Below, piece by piece: positions 8,175 through 17,219 of a stretch of DNA of 64,000 bases. Each line of letters opens with the position of its first letter. Within the stretch, counting starts at the first letter, position 1. The translations under genes and the position numbers were made by a program. The notes beneath the pieces are model-generated. The model worked only from the letters and a program-made list of their open reading frames with translations, was not told where the DNA came from and searched no databases. Origin of the DNA: Terriglobia bacterium (lineage in GTDB: Bacteria > Acidobacteriota > Terriglobia > Bryobacterales > Bryobacteraceae); contig JAJPJN010000046.1 in assembly GCA_021324185.1 (NCBI GenBank), forward strand, positions 1 through 64,000. The letters are read 5' to 3'.

Positions 8175-10118
8175 ATCACCGCGCCAAAACGCGCCAACAC
8201 CTCAACGCTGGTTATGGTGGTTTGCACCGCCGGCATTATTGCCGCGCTGCATTACGGTCAGGACCTGATTGTGCCTTTTGCGCTGGCGGTACTGATCAGC
8301 TTTCTGCTGAGTTATCCGGTCACGTGGGTGGAACGGCTGAAGGTCGGGCACACGGCGGCTGTTGTGCTGGTGATGCTGGTGACGTTTTCGCTGGCGGGCA
8401 CGATGATCTGGATCGCCACAAGCGAACTCACGCAGATCGTCATTCGCCTGCCCGAGTACCAGCAAAATATACGGGCAAAGCTGGATCGTATCCAGCACTT
8501 CAGCGGTTCGGGCGGAAACTCGGCGCTGGCGAAGGCGGCGCGGAGCATCACAGAGCTGGGCGATGAATTTTCGCAAAGTAATCAGGCGGTGCAGCAGCAA
8601 AAGACGGCGGCGGCGAAAGCGAACCAGCCTCCGGCTCCTCAGGCGATCCAACCGGTGCCAGTGCGGGTGGTGAAGCAGCCGACGGGATGGTTCGGCACTT
8701 TGGGATCGTTCGGCGCATCGATCGGGCGCTTTGTGGCCACAGCGCTGGCGGTAGTCATTTTGACACTGTTCATTCTGCTCAACCGCAGCGGCCTGCGCAA
8801 CCGCCTCTTCCGGCTTTTCGGCAAAGGCCGCATTACGGCCATGACGACTGCGCTCGACGATGCCGCCCAGCGCGTGAGCCGGTATCTGCTTACGCAGGGG
8901 ATGGTGAACACGACCTACGGGCTTCTGCTGGGCACGGGTCTTTATTTCATTGGGGTTCCTTATGCCGTGTTTTGGGGATCGATAGCGGTATTCCTGCGCT
9001 TCATTCCGTATCTGGGCACATTTGTCGCAGGAATGGCGCCCTTTGTGCTGTCGCTTGCGGTGTTTGATGGCTGGAAGAGGCCGCTGATGACACTGGGCGT
9101 TTTTTTGGCGGTGGAAGGCACGATTTCGGGAGTTGTCGAGCCCTGGCTGTATGCGACACGAACCGGGATTTCATCGCTTGCGATTCTTATTTCGGCCACG
9201 TTCTGGACTTTGCTGTGGGGGCCCATCGGGCTGGTGATGTCGACGCCGCTGACGGTGCTGTTGCTGGTGCTGGGCCGGCACGTGCCGCAGATGGAATTTT
9301 TCTACATACTGCTTGGAGATGAACCGGTGCTGGCGCCGGAGGCGCACTATTATCAACGGCTGCTGGCGCTAGATGAAGATGAAGCGCATGAAGTGGCGGA
9401 GGAGTATCTCAAAAACAAGACGGTGCAGCAACTTTATGACGGCGTTCTGATTCCGGCGCTGGGATTGGCGGAGCAGGACCGGCATGAGAATCAGCTCGAT
9501 GCAGAACGCCAGCGGTTTATCTACCAGAGCACGCGGGACCTGATTGAGGAACTGGGCGAGAGAATTCCGGATGAAAGCAGCACGGCGGCACCGGCATTAG
9601 CAGGCGAAGCAACAGCATTGGACAACGAGGCGGCGTTGGATTCGATTCTTTGCATTCCCGCGCGCGATGAAGCCGATGAACTGGTGGGCATCATGCTTGC
9701 GCAATGCTTGCGGCACGCCGGTTATCGTGCGGAATCGATCTCCATTGGTTTTGTGGAAGAGATGCTGGAACACGTGAAGCAATGCGAGCCCAATGTGCTA
9801 TTCATTTCGGCGCTGCCGCCGTTTGCCGTAACGCATGCACGCTCGCTGTGCCGCAGAGCGCGCAAGCAATGCAAAGACGTAAGAGTAGTGATTGGCCTAT
9901 GGGGCACGACTGCCGACCACAAAACATTGCAGGAGAGATTAGGCGCCGGATGCTCGGATTATCTGGTGCATAGTATTGCCGAAGCGGAGTTGCAACTGCG
10001 GCTGTTTTCAGGCCGTGCGCTGGCGTCGGAAGAGCGCGCGCAGGAGGCAGCGGAAAATGCAAGGGCCGCAGTGCTGGCCGAAGAATCACAGGATGCTAGG
10101 GTAAATACACGCCTGTGA
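8175..10118 (+). CDS. AI-2E-family (PerM-like) transporter with extra C-terminal Rossmann-like domain
   Basis: About 648 residues. The N-terminal 420 residues form a PerM/YdiK-type permease with several hydrophobic helices (SLVMVVCTAGIIAAL, FALAVLISFLLSYPVTWVER, AAVVLVMLVTFSLAGTMIWIA, FGASIGRFVATALAVVIL, GPIGLVMSTPLTVLLLVLGR). A Gln/Ala-rich linker at about residues 140-175 lies within the soluble loop. The C-terminal 240 residues are soluble and end in an alternating strand-helix domain (SILCIPARDEADELVGIMLAQ, VRVVIGLWGTTADHK, LGAGCSDYLVHSIAEAELQL) resembling a receiver or B12-binding fold. Transport substrate is unknown. Start choice is unusual: AAGGAGG at 8160-8166 lies eight bases before an in-frame ATC at 8175. 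TTG 8133 is open but has no Shine-Dalgarno sequence, and ATG 8214 would cut the first helix. Confidence 0.85.
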   Translation: MTAPKRANTSTLVMVVCTAGIIAALHYGQDLIVPFALAVLISFLLSYPVTWVERLKVGHTAAVVLVMLVTFSLAGTMIWIATSELTQIVIRLPEYQQNIRAKLDRIQHFSGSGGNSALAKAARSITELGDEFSQSNQAVQQQKTAAAKANQPPAPQAIQPVPVRVVKQPTGWFGTLGSFGASIGRFVATALAVVILTLFILLNRSGLRNRLFRLFGKGRITAMTTALDDAAQRVSRYLLTQGMVNTTYGLLLGTGLYFIGVPYAVFWGSIAVFLRFIPYLGTFVAGMAPFVLSLAVFDGWKRPLMTLGVFLAVEGTISGVVEPWLYATRTGISSLAILISATFWTLLWGPIGLVMSTPLTVLLLVLGRHVPQMEFFYILLGDEPVLAPEAHYYQRLLALDEDEAHEVAEEYLKNKTVQQLYDGVLIPALGLAEQDRHENQLDAERQRFIYQSTRDLIEELGERIPDESSTAAPALAGEATALDNEAALDSILCIPARDEADELVGIMLAQCLRHAGYRAESISIGFVEEMLEHVKQCEPNVLFISALPPFAVTHARSLCRRARKQCKDVRVVIGLWGTTADHKTLQERLGAGCSDYLVHSIAEAELQLRLFSGRALASEERAQEAAENARAAVLAEESQDARVNTRL

Positions 10119-10127
10119 TTTCGCGGC

Positions 10128-11339
10128 ATGATGCATCTTCGCTGTAACGCCCCAGGGTGTGGCACGACGCTCGAACTGCATGTGCATGCGCTCGCGTGTC
10201 CGAAGTGCGGTGACCTGCTCGAAGTGGTTATGGAGCGGCCGCAGCGGGAGCCGTGTGATCTGAAGAAAATCTGGCGCGAGCGGCGGGCTTCTCATCGTGT
10301 CCTGGATCAGAGCGGAATCTGGCGATTCCGTGAATTGCTTCCATTCGATTACGCGGACTCAGACGTAGTCACGCTGTTTGAAGGCAATGTCGCGCTCGTG
10401 CGTGGTTTTAAATCCGCTGACTGGGCGGGAGTGACGGATTTGCGCTTCAAGCATCTGGGCTGGAATCCTACCGGATCGTTCAAAGATCTGGGAATGACGG
10501 CGGCGATCACGGAGGCCAGATTTACGGGCGCGAAGACCGTTGCTTGCGCTTCGACCGGCAATACGGCGGCATCGCTGGCTGCATATGCGGCGCGCGGGGG
10601 CATTCAGGCGCGGGTCTATCTTCCGGCGGGCCAAGCATCGGCAAACAAGCTGGCGCAGGCGCTCGATTTTGGCGCCGAGGTGGTGCAAGTGGCAGGCAGC
10701 TTCGACCAGGCGCTGGACACATTGCTGGCGCAATCCGAGGCTGACTTGCAGTTTCTGAACTCGATTAATCCGTTTCGCATCGAGGGGCAGAAGACGGCGA
10801 TGCTGGAACTGCTGGAGCAACTCGAGTGGAATGTGCCGGATTATTTGGTTGTGCCCGGGGGGAATCTGGGCAACTCGTCTTCTTTCGGCAAGGCATTTCG
10901 CGAGCTGAAGGAATTCGGTTTCATCGAGCACGTTCCGCGCCTGGTGATCGTACAGGCGGCGGGGGCGAATCCTTTGGCGCAGATGTGGCGGTCAGGGAGC
11001 GGCGAGTTGTGGCCGGTGACATCTCCGGAGACCGTTGCGACTGCGATTCGGATTGGTAATCCGCGCTCCTGGAGAAAAGCGCTGCAGGCGATCCACTATA
11101 CAAACGGTGTGGTGATGGATGTGACGGACGCGGAGATTGGCGAGGCGAAGGCGGTGATCGGCCGCGATGGGATTGGCTGCGAGCCGGCATCGGCGACAAC
11201 GCTGGCGGGCATTCGCAAACTGGCAGCGGCGGGCGAGATGGATCGCGATGCGCGCATTGTGGCGGTGCTCACGGGCCATGCTTTGAAGGACACAGACTAC
11301 ATCATTCATTCACAGGAACAGCGTGCCGGATCAGTTTGA
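10128..11339 (+). CDS. thrC: Threonine synthase
   Basis: A 403-residue PLP enzyme converting O-phospho-L-homoserine to threonine. The N-terminal Cys pairs (CNAPGC and CPKC) resemble the small zinc-ribbon-like region of some class II threonine synthases. The PLP lysine lies in NPTGSFKDLGMTAA, followed by the substrate-binding CASTGNTAASLAAYAARGG region and the glycine-rich PGGNLGNSS phosphate cradle. Length and motif order are normal. The stop overlaps the start of thrB by 17 bases, so the two are probably translationally coupled. ATG 10128 is followed at once by a second ATG at 10131. It begins nine bases after the stop of the AI-2E-type transporter. Confidence 0.96.
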   Translation: MMHLRCNAPGCGTTLELHVHALACPKCGDLLEVVMERPQREPCDLKKIWRERRASHRVLDQSGIWRFRELLPFDYADSDVVTLFEGNVALVRGFKSADWAGVTDLRFKHLGWNPTGSFKDLGMTAAITEARFTGAKTVACASTGNTAASLAAYAARGGIQARVYLPAGQASANKLAQALDFGAEVVQVAGSFDQALDTLLAQSEADLQFLNSINPFRIEGQKTAMLELLEQLEWNVPDYLVVPGGNLGNSSSFGKAFRELKEFGFIEHVPRLVIVQAAGANPLAQMWRSGSGELWPVTSPETVATAIRIGNPRSWRKALQAIHYTNGVVMDVTDAEIGEAKAVIGRDGIGCEPASATTLAGIRKLAAAGEMDRDARIVAVLTGHALKDTDYIIHSQEQRAGSV

Positions 11340-12201
11340 AATAACGGTTCCGGCTTCAATTGCCAATCTGGGGCCGGGATTTGACACGCTTGCCGTGGCG
11401 GTGCAGCTTTATGTGCGCTTGCGCGTGAAGCAGACGGGGGGCAAAAACGAGCTTCATTTTCGCTTCGCCAATGCGTTGATTGATGGCGAGAACTACATCG
11501 AGCGCGCGTTTCTTTTCCTGGCACGGCAGCAAGCGGCGGACTTTCCTTCTCTTGATGTGGAAGTGGAGACGGAGATTCCGCCGAAATCGGGATTGGGGAG
11601 CAGCGCGGCGGCGACGGTGGCGGGGCTGCGGCTGTACGAAGCCATTGCGGGCCCGCTTCCGGCGCAAGGATTGCTGAATGCGGCCTGCGCGCTGGAACAC
11701 CACCCGGACAACGTAGCGGCGGCGCTGCTGGGCGGTTTAACGATCAGTTGCCAATTACCGGACCGATCGGTGATGGCGATGCGTATGGGATGGCCGGCCC
11801 AGTTGAAATTTGTTGTGCTGACGCCGCACATCCCGCTGCCGACGGCGCACAGCCGCAGCGTGCTGCCCGACAAAGTGAGTCTGGAAGACGCGGTGTTTAA
11901 TGTGCAGCGAGTCGCGCTGCTGCTGCGCAGCTTACAAACAGAAGATTTTTCGCTGCTGCGGGAAGCACTTTCAGACCGTCTCCACCAGCCCTACCGGCAG
12001 CACCTGACGCCCGGCCTGGAACGCGCGCTGACGCTGCAGCATCCGGATCTGCTGGGCGTATTTCTGAGCGGCGCGGGGCCTTCGATTGCCGCGCTCGCGA
12101 TGCAACATCTGGATGAGATCGAAGAGCTGTTACGCGACAGCTTTCGCGAAACCGGCTTGACATGTTGCGTGCGGCGGCTGCAGGTACATGAGAATACCTA
12201 G
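11323..12201 (+). CDS. thrB: Homoserine kinase
   Basis: A 292-residue GHMP kinase that phosphorylates homoserine, the step before threonine synthase. The family signature PPKSGLGSSAAATVAGLRL (GHMP phosphate-binding loop) is near residue 86. The N-terminal VPASIANLGPGFDTLAVAV and C-terminal GVFLSGAGPSIAAL motifs are typical. GTG 11323 is the start, with AGGAAC just upstream, inside the end of thrC. The end overlaps the convergent lysC gene by four bases. Together thrC, thrB and the opposite lysC form a compact aspartate-family locus without homoserine dehydrogenase. Confidence 0.96.
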   Translation: MPDQFEITVPASIANLGPGFDTLAVAVQLYVRLRVKQTGGKNELHFRFANALIDGENYIERAFLFLARQQAADFPSLDVEVETEIPPKSGLGSSAAATVAGLRLYEAIAGPLPAQGLLNAACALEHHPDNVAAALLGGLTISCQLPDRSVMAMRMGWPAQLKFVVLTPHIPLPTAHSRSVLPDKVSLEDAVFNVQRVALLLRSLQTEDFSLLREALSDRLHQPYRQHLTPGLERALTLQHPDLLGVFLSGAGPSIAALAMQHLDEIEELLRDSFRETGLTCCVRRLQVHENT

Positions 12202-13697
12202 CTGAGTGTAGCGGCGATGTGCGGCTTGCCTAATTGACACTCTTCGTGCACGGCGCGCACGGCGCGTTCCAAACCGTCGAGGCGGACCACAATGCCGATG
12301 GTGATTTCACTCGAGCCTTGCGCGATGGCGATGATGTTGATCTGCTCGCGTGAGATAGCGGTGAAGACGCGGCCCGCGAGTCCGGGCGTGCCGCGCATGC
12401 CTTCGCCGACAACGGCGAGAAGGCCGACGTTTTCATCGACCTCGATGGGTTTGAGATAGCCGTGCGCGAGCTCAATAGAGAGGTTGGATTCCAAGGCCTC
12501 GAGGGCAGCTTCCAAATCATGCTTGCGCACCAGAAGGCAAAAGCTCTGGCGGTAGCTGGAACTGGTGAAGACCAAAATTTCGACATTCGCCAGCGCGAGA
12601 GCATCGAGCGCACGCGCCATGAGCTTCGTTCCGCTCAGGACGGCATTCACCGGCTCCATGGAGATAAGGGCGACGTTTGACATGGAAGTCACGGCGCGCG
12701 CGCCTTTCGGCTCATCGAAATGCCCTACGATCCTGGTGCCGGGCTTATGCGGGGCGAAACTGTTTTTGCTCCAGACGGGAATTTGCTTTTCGACCAGCGG
12801 AGCGAGGGTGCGGGGGTGCAGCACTTTGGCGCCGTTGTACGCGAGCTCGGCGGCTTCCGCGTAAGTGACCTGATCGAGGACGGCGGCATCGGAGACCAGT
12901 CGCGGATCGGCGGTCATAATGCCGTCGACATCGGTCCAGATCCAAAGCTCGCGCGCATCCAAGCAGGCGGCAAGAATGGATGCAGAAAAGTCGGAGCCGC
13001 CGCGTCCCAAAGTAGTCGGGCGGCCATCGGGCGTGGCGCCGTTGAATCCGGTGACGACTGGGACGATGCCGTCTTCGAGTAATGGAACAATGCGCTCGGT
13101 GCATTTCAATCGCGTGGGGTCCATCTGGGGCGAGGCATTGCCGAATACGGCATCGGTCACGATCACGTCGGCGGCGCTCACGGCGCGCGACGGGATTCCG
13201 GCAGACTCCAGATATCCGGCGAGCAAGGCCGCGGAGAGGCGTTCGCCAACCGCTAAGGCCTCGTCGACGGAACGCGGCGGGCGCTCGCCGAGCATCAGAA
13301 TACCGTTTGCGATGCGCTGAAATTCAGCCACTAACGATTCGACCGATTCTGTCGCTGCGATTTGATGCTGGCGGGCAGAGCCGTTGCTGAAGAGATCGCG
13401 GCAGGCTTCGAGGTGGCGTTCGAGAAGAGTGCGAATGCTGCGATCGACCGAGGAGCGGTCACCCACTTCGGCACGCTTCAATGTTTCAAGCAGCAGATCC
13501 GTCACTTTCGACATTGCGGAAACGACGACGAGTAGCGGGCGCTTCTTTTGTTCGGCTGAAATAATTCCGGCGGCCACGCGCATCCGTTCGGCACTTCCCA
13601 TACTGGTGCCGCCAAACTTCATAACCAGGAGATTTTGCAATGCAGGAGGTCTCTCGAGGGCAGGAAGCCCTATAGGGATCATAGCGGGACGCGTCAT
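12198..13697 (-). CDS. lysC: Aspartate kinase
   Basis: Up to 499 residues. It phosphorylates aspartate, the first step to lysine, threonine and methionine. The kinase domain shows MKFGGTSMGSAERM, VVSAMSKVTDLLL, TLGRGGSDFSAS and ELWIWTDVDGIMTADPRLV. The C-terminal 170 residues form tandem ACT domains (VALISMEPVNAVLSGTK, VGLLAVVGEGMRGTPGLAGRVFTAIS) for feedback control by end products. Other members begin only a few residues before the KFGG motif. ATG 13622 would remove part of strand 1, while ATG 13697, ATG 13682 or TTG 13640 keep it; none has a clear Shine-Dalgarno sequence, so the start is uncertain. It converges on thrB with a four-base overlap. Confidence 0.95.
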   Translation of the reverse strand: MTRPAMIPIGLPALERPPALQNLLVMKFGGTSMGSAERMRVAAGIISAEQKKRPLLVVVSAMSKVTDLLLETLKRAEVGDRSSVDRSIRTLLERHLEACRDLFSNGSARQHQIAATESVESLVAEFQRIANGILMLGERPPRSVDEALAVGERLSAALLAGYLESAGIPSRAVSAADVIVTDAVFGNASPQMDPTRLKCTERIVPLLEDGIVPVVTGFNGATPDGRPTTLGRGGSDFSASILAACLDARELWIWTDVDGIMTADPRLVSDAAVLDQVTYAEAAELAYNGAKVLHPRTLAPLVEKQIPVWSKNSFAPHKPGTRIVGHFDEPKGARAVTSMSNVALISMEPVNAVLSGTKLMARALDALALANVEILVFTSSSYRQSFCLLVRKHDLEAALEALESNLSIELAHGYLKPIEVDENVGLLAVVGEGMRGTPGLAGRVFTAISREQINIIAIAQGSSEITIGIVVRLDGLERAVRAVHEECQLGKPHIAATLS

Positions 13698-13708
13698 TGC
13701 GCCGTTTT

Positions 13709-13714
13709 TATACT
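13709..13714 (+). promoter_or_regulatory. Possible -10 element for the M1 aminopeptidase gene (leaderless mRNA candidate)
   Basis: TATACT lies six bases before ATG 13721, which has no Shine-Dalgarno sequence. If used, transcription would begin at or next to the start codon. No good -35 hexamer is seen, so confidence is low. Confidence 0.35.
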
Positions 13715-13720
13715 CAAAGC

Positions 13721-16372
13721 ATGAACCGCCGCAGCGCGCTGTTTAGTGTGTTTCTGATATCTGCTGTTTTACCGGCGATGGCGCAGGAAGCTCCGAAATT
13801 GCGATTACCGGATGTCGCAGCGCCCCTGAATTACCGCGTTGCGCTGACACTCGATCCGACGAAAACGACATTCAGCGGGAACATCGCGATCCATCTGAGC
13901 ATCAAGCGACCGCTCGAGACACTTTGGTTGAACGCGACGCAAATCGAAGTACAGAGCGCGGAACTCAGCGCAGGCGGCCGGACCTACACGGCCAGGGCGT
14001 TGCCGAGCGGGAACGATTTTCTGGGCCTGCATTTCAGTTCGCAGGTACCGGCCGGGAACGGAGAGCTACGGATTTTTTATACGGGCCATGTGCGCCAGCA
14101 GGATAGTTCGGGCATCTTTGCGATGGAAGACGGCGGCAACAAATATCTGTTCACACAATTCGAATCGACCGATGCGCGCGACGCGTTTCCCTGCTTCGAT
14201 GAGCCTTCCTATAAAACGCCCTGGCAACTTACGTTGACAGTGCCGGAAGAATACACGGCGGTGAGTAACACGCCGGTTTTGAATCAGAGTTCGAAGGGCA
14301 ACCAGAAAGTGATTGCGTTTAAAGAAACGAAGCCGCTGCCGAGTTACTTGATCGCGTTTGCGGTGGGGCAATTCGATTTCGTGCCGGCGGGAACGGCCGG
14401 CCGCAATCACGTACCGGTTCGCATTGTGACGCCGAAAGGCCATGCCGATGAAGCGAAGTATGCAGCGGAAGTAACGGCCACCATCCTGACCAGGCTGGAA
14501 GATTATTTCGGGATTCCTTATCCGTATGAGAAATCGGATCAGGTTGCGATTCCGGTGACGTTCGGTTTCGGCGCGATGGAAAACGCCGGCATGGTGACTT
14601 ACGGGCAGACCATTGTTCTGGCAAATCCGGCGCGAGATACGGAGACGCGGCGGCGCGAATACGCCTCGGTGGCCGCGCATGAACTGGCGCACCAATGGAC
14701 CGGAGATTTGGTGACCACTGCCTGGTGGAACGATATCTGGCTCAACGAGGCGTTTGCGACGTTCATGGAAGAAAAGATTATCGCGGAATGGAAGCCGGAG
14801 TGGAAAACGCGCGTGGAAGACGTCATGAATTCGAAGGTCGCCGCTGAACGCGCCGACAGCCTGGTGAGCGCGCGCAAGATCCGCCAGGAGATCAGGACCA
14901 AAGACGACATTAGCAACGCGTTCGATGAGATCACGTACCAGAAGGGCGCTTCGGTGATTCGCATGTTTGAAACCTGGATCGGCCCGGAGCAGTTTCGCAA
15001 AGGCGTGCATGCTTATCTCGAAAAATACGCCTTCAAGAATGCGACCGCGCCGGAGTTTCTGGCGGTGATGGATTCGGTTACAGGGAAGAACGTGACGCAG
15101 CCTTTCTCTACGTTTTTGGATCAGGCCGGCGTGCCTATGGTCTCGGTAGCGCTCGATTGCAACCGGGGGGCCCCCGTGCTGGTGATGTCGCAGCAACGGT
15201 ATGTGCCGCTGGGTACGAAGGGCTCCGGCCAACAGATCTGGCAGATTCCCGTGTGCGCAGCATTTGGAAGCGGCAATGGGACGGAGAATGCCTGCACATT
15301 GATGGCGCAGCCCAGCATGCGATGGACGCTGAAGAACAAGACCTGCCCTGCCTGGGTGGATGCCAATCAAAACGCGGTGGGTTATTACCTGGTTGATTAC
15401 GACCGCAAACTGCTTGATTCACTGACGAGCGGCGATGTGGAGCACCGGTTGAATGCCCCCGAGCGCGTCGACTTTATGGGAAATGCCGAATTGCTGACGA
15501 ACGGCGGCAAGCTGCCGGCTGCGGATGCGCTGCGGCTGGTAAACGTGTTTCACAGCGATCCCGAGCGTTACGTGGTCATCAGCGCGCTGGACCTGGCATT
15601 GTTCCCGCGAATGCATTTGGTTCCGCAAAACCTGATGCCGAATTACGTGCGGTTCTTGAGAGACAATTTTCAGGCTCGGGCACATGAGATCGGATGGATT
15701 CCGAAGCCGGGCGAATCGGATGATGTGCATCTTTTGCGGCCGCGCTTGCTGCCGGCAATAGCCACGTATGGGGAAGACAAAGAACTGGCGTCGCAGGCGC
15801 GCGAGCTGACGGATAAATGGTTTCAGAATCGAAACGCGATTGATGCCAGCGTGGTGACGGCTGTTTTGGGGACGGCCGCGTATTACGGGGACAAAGCGCT
15901 TTTCGACCGCTTTTTGGCGGAACTCGAGAAGACTCATGATCGCCAGGAGCGCGAACGAATTTTACAAGCGATGGGCCATTTTCGGGACCCCGCGGCGATC
16001 CGGGCGGGCATGGAAGCGGTGCTCTCCGGGAAGATTCCGTTTATGGAAGGCTTGGTGCTGCTGTTTTCCGGACAAGGGCAGGAAGCGACGCGTGGTATGG
16101 CGCTGGAGTTTATGAAGGCGCACTTTGACGAGATCGCGGCGAAGCGGCCGACGGGCGGTGGATTCGATGCCGGCTCGGTTTTCCCGCAAGTGGGCGCGAG
16201 CTATTGTTCGCCGACGCGGAAGGAGGAGTTGCAGCAATTCTTCCAGCCGAGGGCAGGCAAGTTCACGGGCGCTCCACGGGCGCTATCGCAGGTGTTGGAG
16301 AGCATTGACGATTGCATTGCTTTGAAAGCGGCGGAAGAGTCCAGTGTCGAGGCGTTTTTGAAGAAATACTGA
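13721..16372 (+). CDS. Secreted M1-family aminopeptidase
   Basis: About 883 residues with a signal peptide (LFSVFLISAVLPAMAQ). The N-terminal beta domain is followed by the gluzincin catalytic domain: substrate motif GAMENAG near residue 284, zinc motif HELAHQW near 320 and the third zinc ligand in LNEAFATFMEEK. The C-terminal 350 residues match the ERAP1-C-like helical domain. It removes N-terminal amino acids from peptides, presumably in the periplasm. I prefer ATG 13721 over the earlier TTG 13697 because it begins directly before the signal peptide. A TIGR03435-type gene starts three bases after the stop. Confidence 0.94.
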   Translation: MNRRSALFSVFLISAVLPAMAQEAPKLRLPDVAAPLNYRVALTLDPTKTTFSGNIAIHLSIKRPLETLWLNATQIEVQSAELSAGGRTYTARALPSGNDFLGLHFSSQVPAGNGELRIFYTGHVRQQDSSGIFAMEDGGNKYLFTQFESTDARDAFPCFDEPSYKTPWQLTLTVPEEYTAVSNTPVLNQSSKGNQKVIAFKETKPLPSYLIAFAVGQFDFVPAGTAGRNHVPVRIVTPKGHADEAKYAAEVTATILTRLEDYFGIPYPYEKSDQVAIPVTFGFGAMENAGMVTYGQTIVLANPARDTETRRREYASVAAHELAHQWTGDLVTTAWWNDIWLNEAFATFMEEKIIAEWKPEWKTRVEDVMNSKVAAERADSLVSARKIRQEIRTKDDISNAFDEITYQKGASVIRMFETWIGPEQFRKGVHAYLEKYAFKNATAPEFLAVMDSVTGKNVTQPFSTFLDQAGVPMVSVALDCNRGAPVLVMSQQRYVPLGTKGSGQQIWQIPVCAAFGSGNGTENACTLMAQPSMRWTLKNKTCPAWVDANQNAVGYYLVDYDRKLLDSLTSGDVEHRLNAPERVDFMGNAELLTNGGKLPAADALRLVNVFHSDPERYVVISALDLALFPRMHLVPQNLMPNYVRFLRDNFQARAHEIGWIPKPGESDDVHLLRPRLLPAIATYGEDKELASQARELTDKWFQNRNAIDASVVTAVLGTAAYYGDKALFDRFLAELEKTHDRQERERILQAMGHFRDPAAIRAGMEAVLSGKIPFMEGLVLLFSGQGQEATRGMALEFMKAHFDEIAAKRPTGGGFDAGSVFPQVGASYCSPTRKEELQQFFQPRAGKFTGAPRALSQVLESIDDCIALKAAEESSVEAFLKKY

Positions 16373-16375
16373 AGT

Positions 16376-17176
16376 ATGCGGTGGTGGGTTTGTTTGCTGC
16401 TCGCCGGGATCTCCAGGAACCTTTTGTCCGGCGGGACTGCCGGCGTACAAGCACCCGCCGCGCGGCCTAGATTCGAGGTAGTCTCGGTCAAGCCAACGGA
16501 CAGCACCATTCTGCAAACGAAGCCGACGCGTTCCGGCGGGAGGATCACGTGGACGACCGACTTGTGGTACCTGATCGGCTACGCCTATGACTTGCCGCCG
16601 TCTCAAATCTCTGGCGTGTTCCCCAAGAATGCTCCCCTATATAGGATCGATGCTGTAACAGATCCAACGGCTGCGGACGCTGAAGTGAGGCAGATGCTTC
16701 AAACAACACTGGCGGAGAGATTCGGAATGATCGCTCACCAGAGCGTTCGGGAGATGGATGGATATGGTTTGTACCTGAGTAAGGACGGTTCCAAACTCCA
16801 GGAGATCACCGCAGGAGCCAGCCCGCCTCCATTGCCGGAGTGGTACCGGGATGCTTCGGAAGCTAATTTACACGGCCAAGTGACCGCTATCGTGCTGGAG
16901 GCGGGCGTTACAGCAATCACGGGTAGGGCAGCTTCGATGTTGCAACTCAGCGAAGCGTTGCAGAGGGTATTACAGAGGCCGGTCTGGGATCACACCAGTC
17001 TTAAAGGAAATTACTACTTCAGTTTTCGTTTTGCACTCTTGGCGAGTAGCGAGAGTGATGCTCCTGCTCTATCCACTGCACTCCGGGAAGGTCTTGGTCT
17101 GCGGCTGCAAAAGGAGAAGGGACCTGCGGCGATGTTGATCGTGGATCACATTGAAAAAGTGCCGACGCCGAATTGA
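16376..17176 (+). CDS. TIGR03435 family protein
   Basis: A 266-residue protein with an N-terminal hydrophobic leader and the family hallmark RFEVVSVKPTDS. DLWYLIGYAYDLPPSQISG, VRQMLQTTLAERFGMIAHQSVREMDGYGL and TGRAASMLQLSEALQRVLQRPVWDHT follow. TIGR03435 proteins are greatly expanded in soil Acidobacteria and have no established function; they are probably exported. It starts three bases after the M1 aminopeptidase stop and is likely co-transcribed with it. Length and motif order look complete. Confidence 0.88.
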   Translation: MRWWVCLLLAGISRNLLSGGTAGVQAPAARPRFEVVSVKPTDSTILQTKPTRSGGRITWTTDLWYLIGYAYDLPPSQISGVFPKNAPLYRIDAVTDPTAADAEVRQMLQTTLAERFGMIAHQSVREMDGYGLYLSKDGSKLQEITAGASPPPLPEWYRDASEANLHGQVTAIVLEAGVTAITGRAASMLQLSEALQRVLQRPVWDHTSLKGNYYFSFRFALLASSESDAPALSTALREGLGLRLQKEKGPAAMLIVDHIEKVPTPN

Positions 17177-17219
17177 TCCTTTTCACATGAGCCTCTGGAG
17201 AGCCGCCGGAAATGAAACA

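Noticed and set aside
14066-15370. 434-codon frame opposite the M1 aminopeptidase
   Set aside because: Arg/His-rich translation with no motif; shadow of the catalytic region on the other strand.
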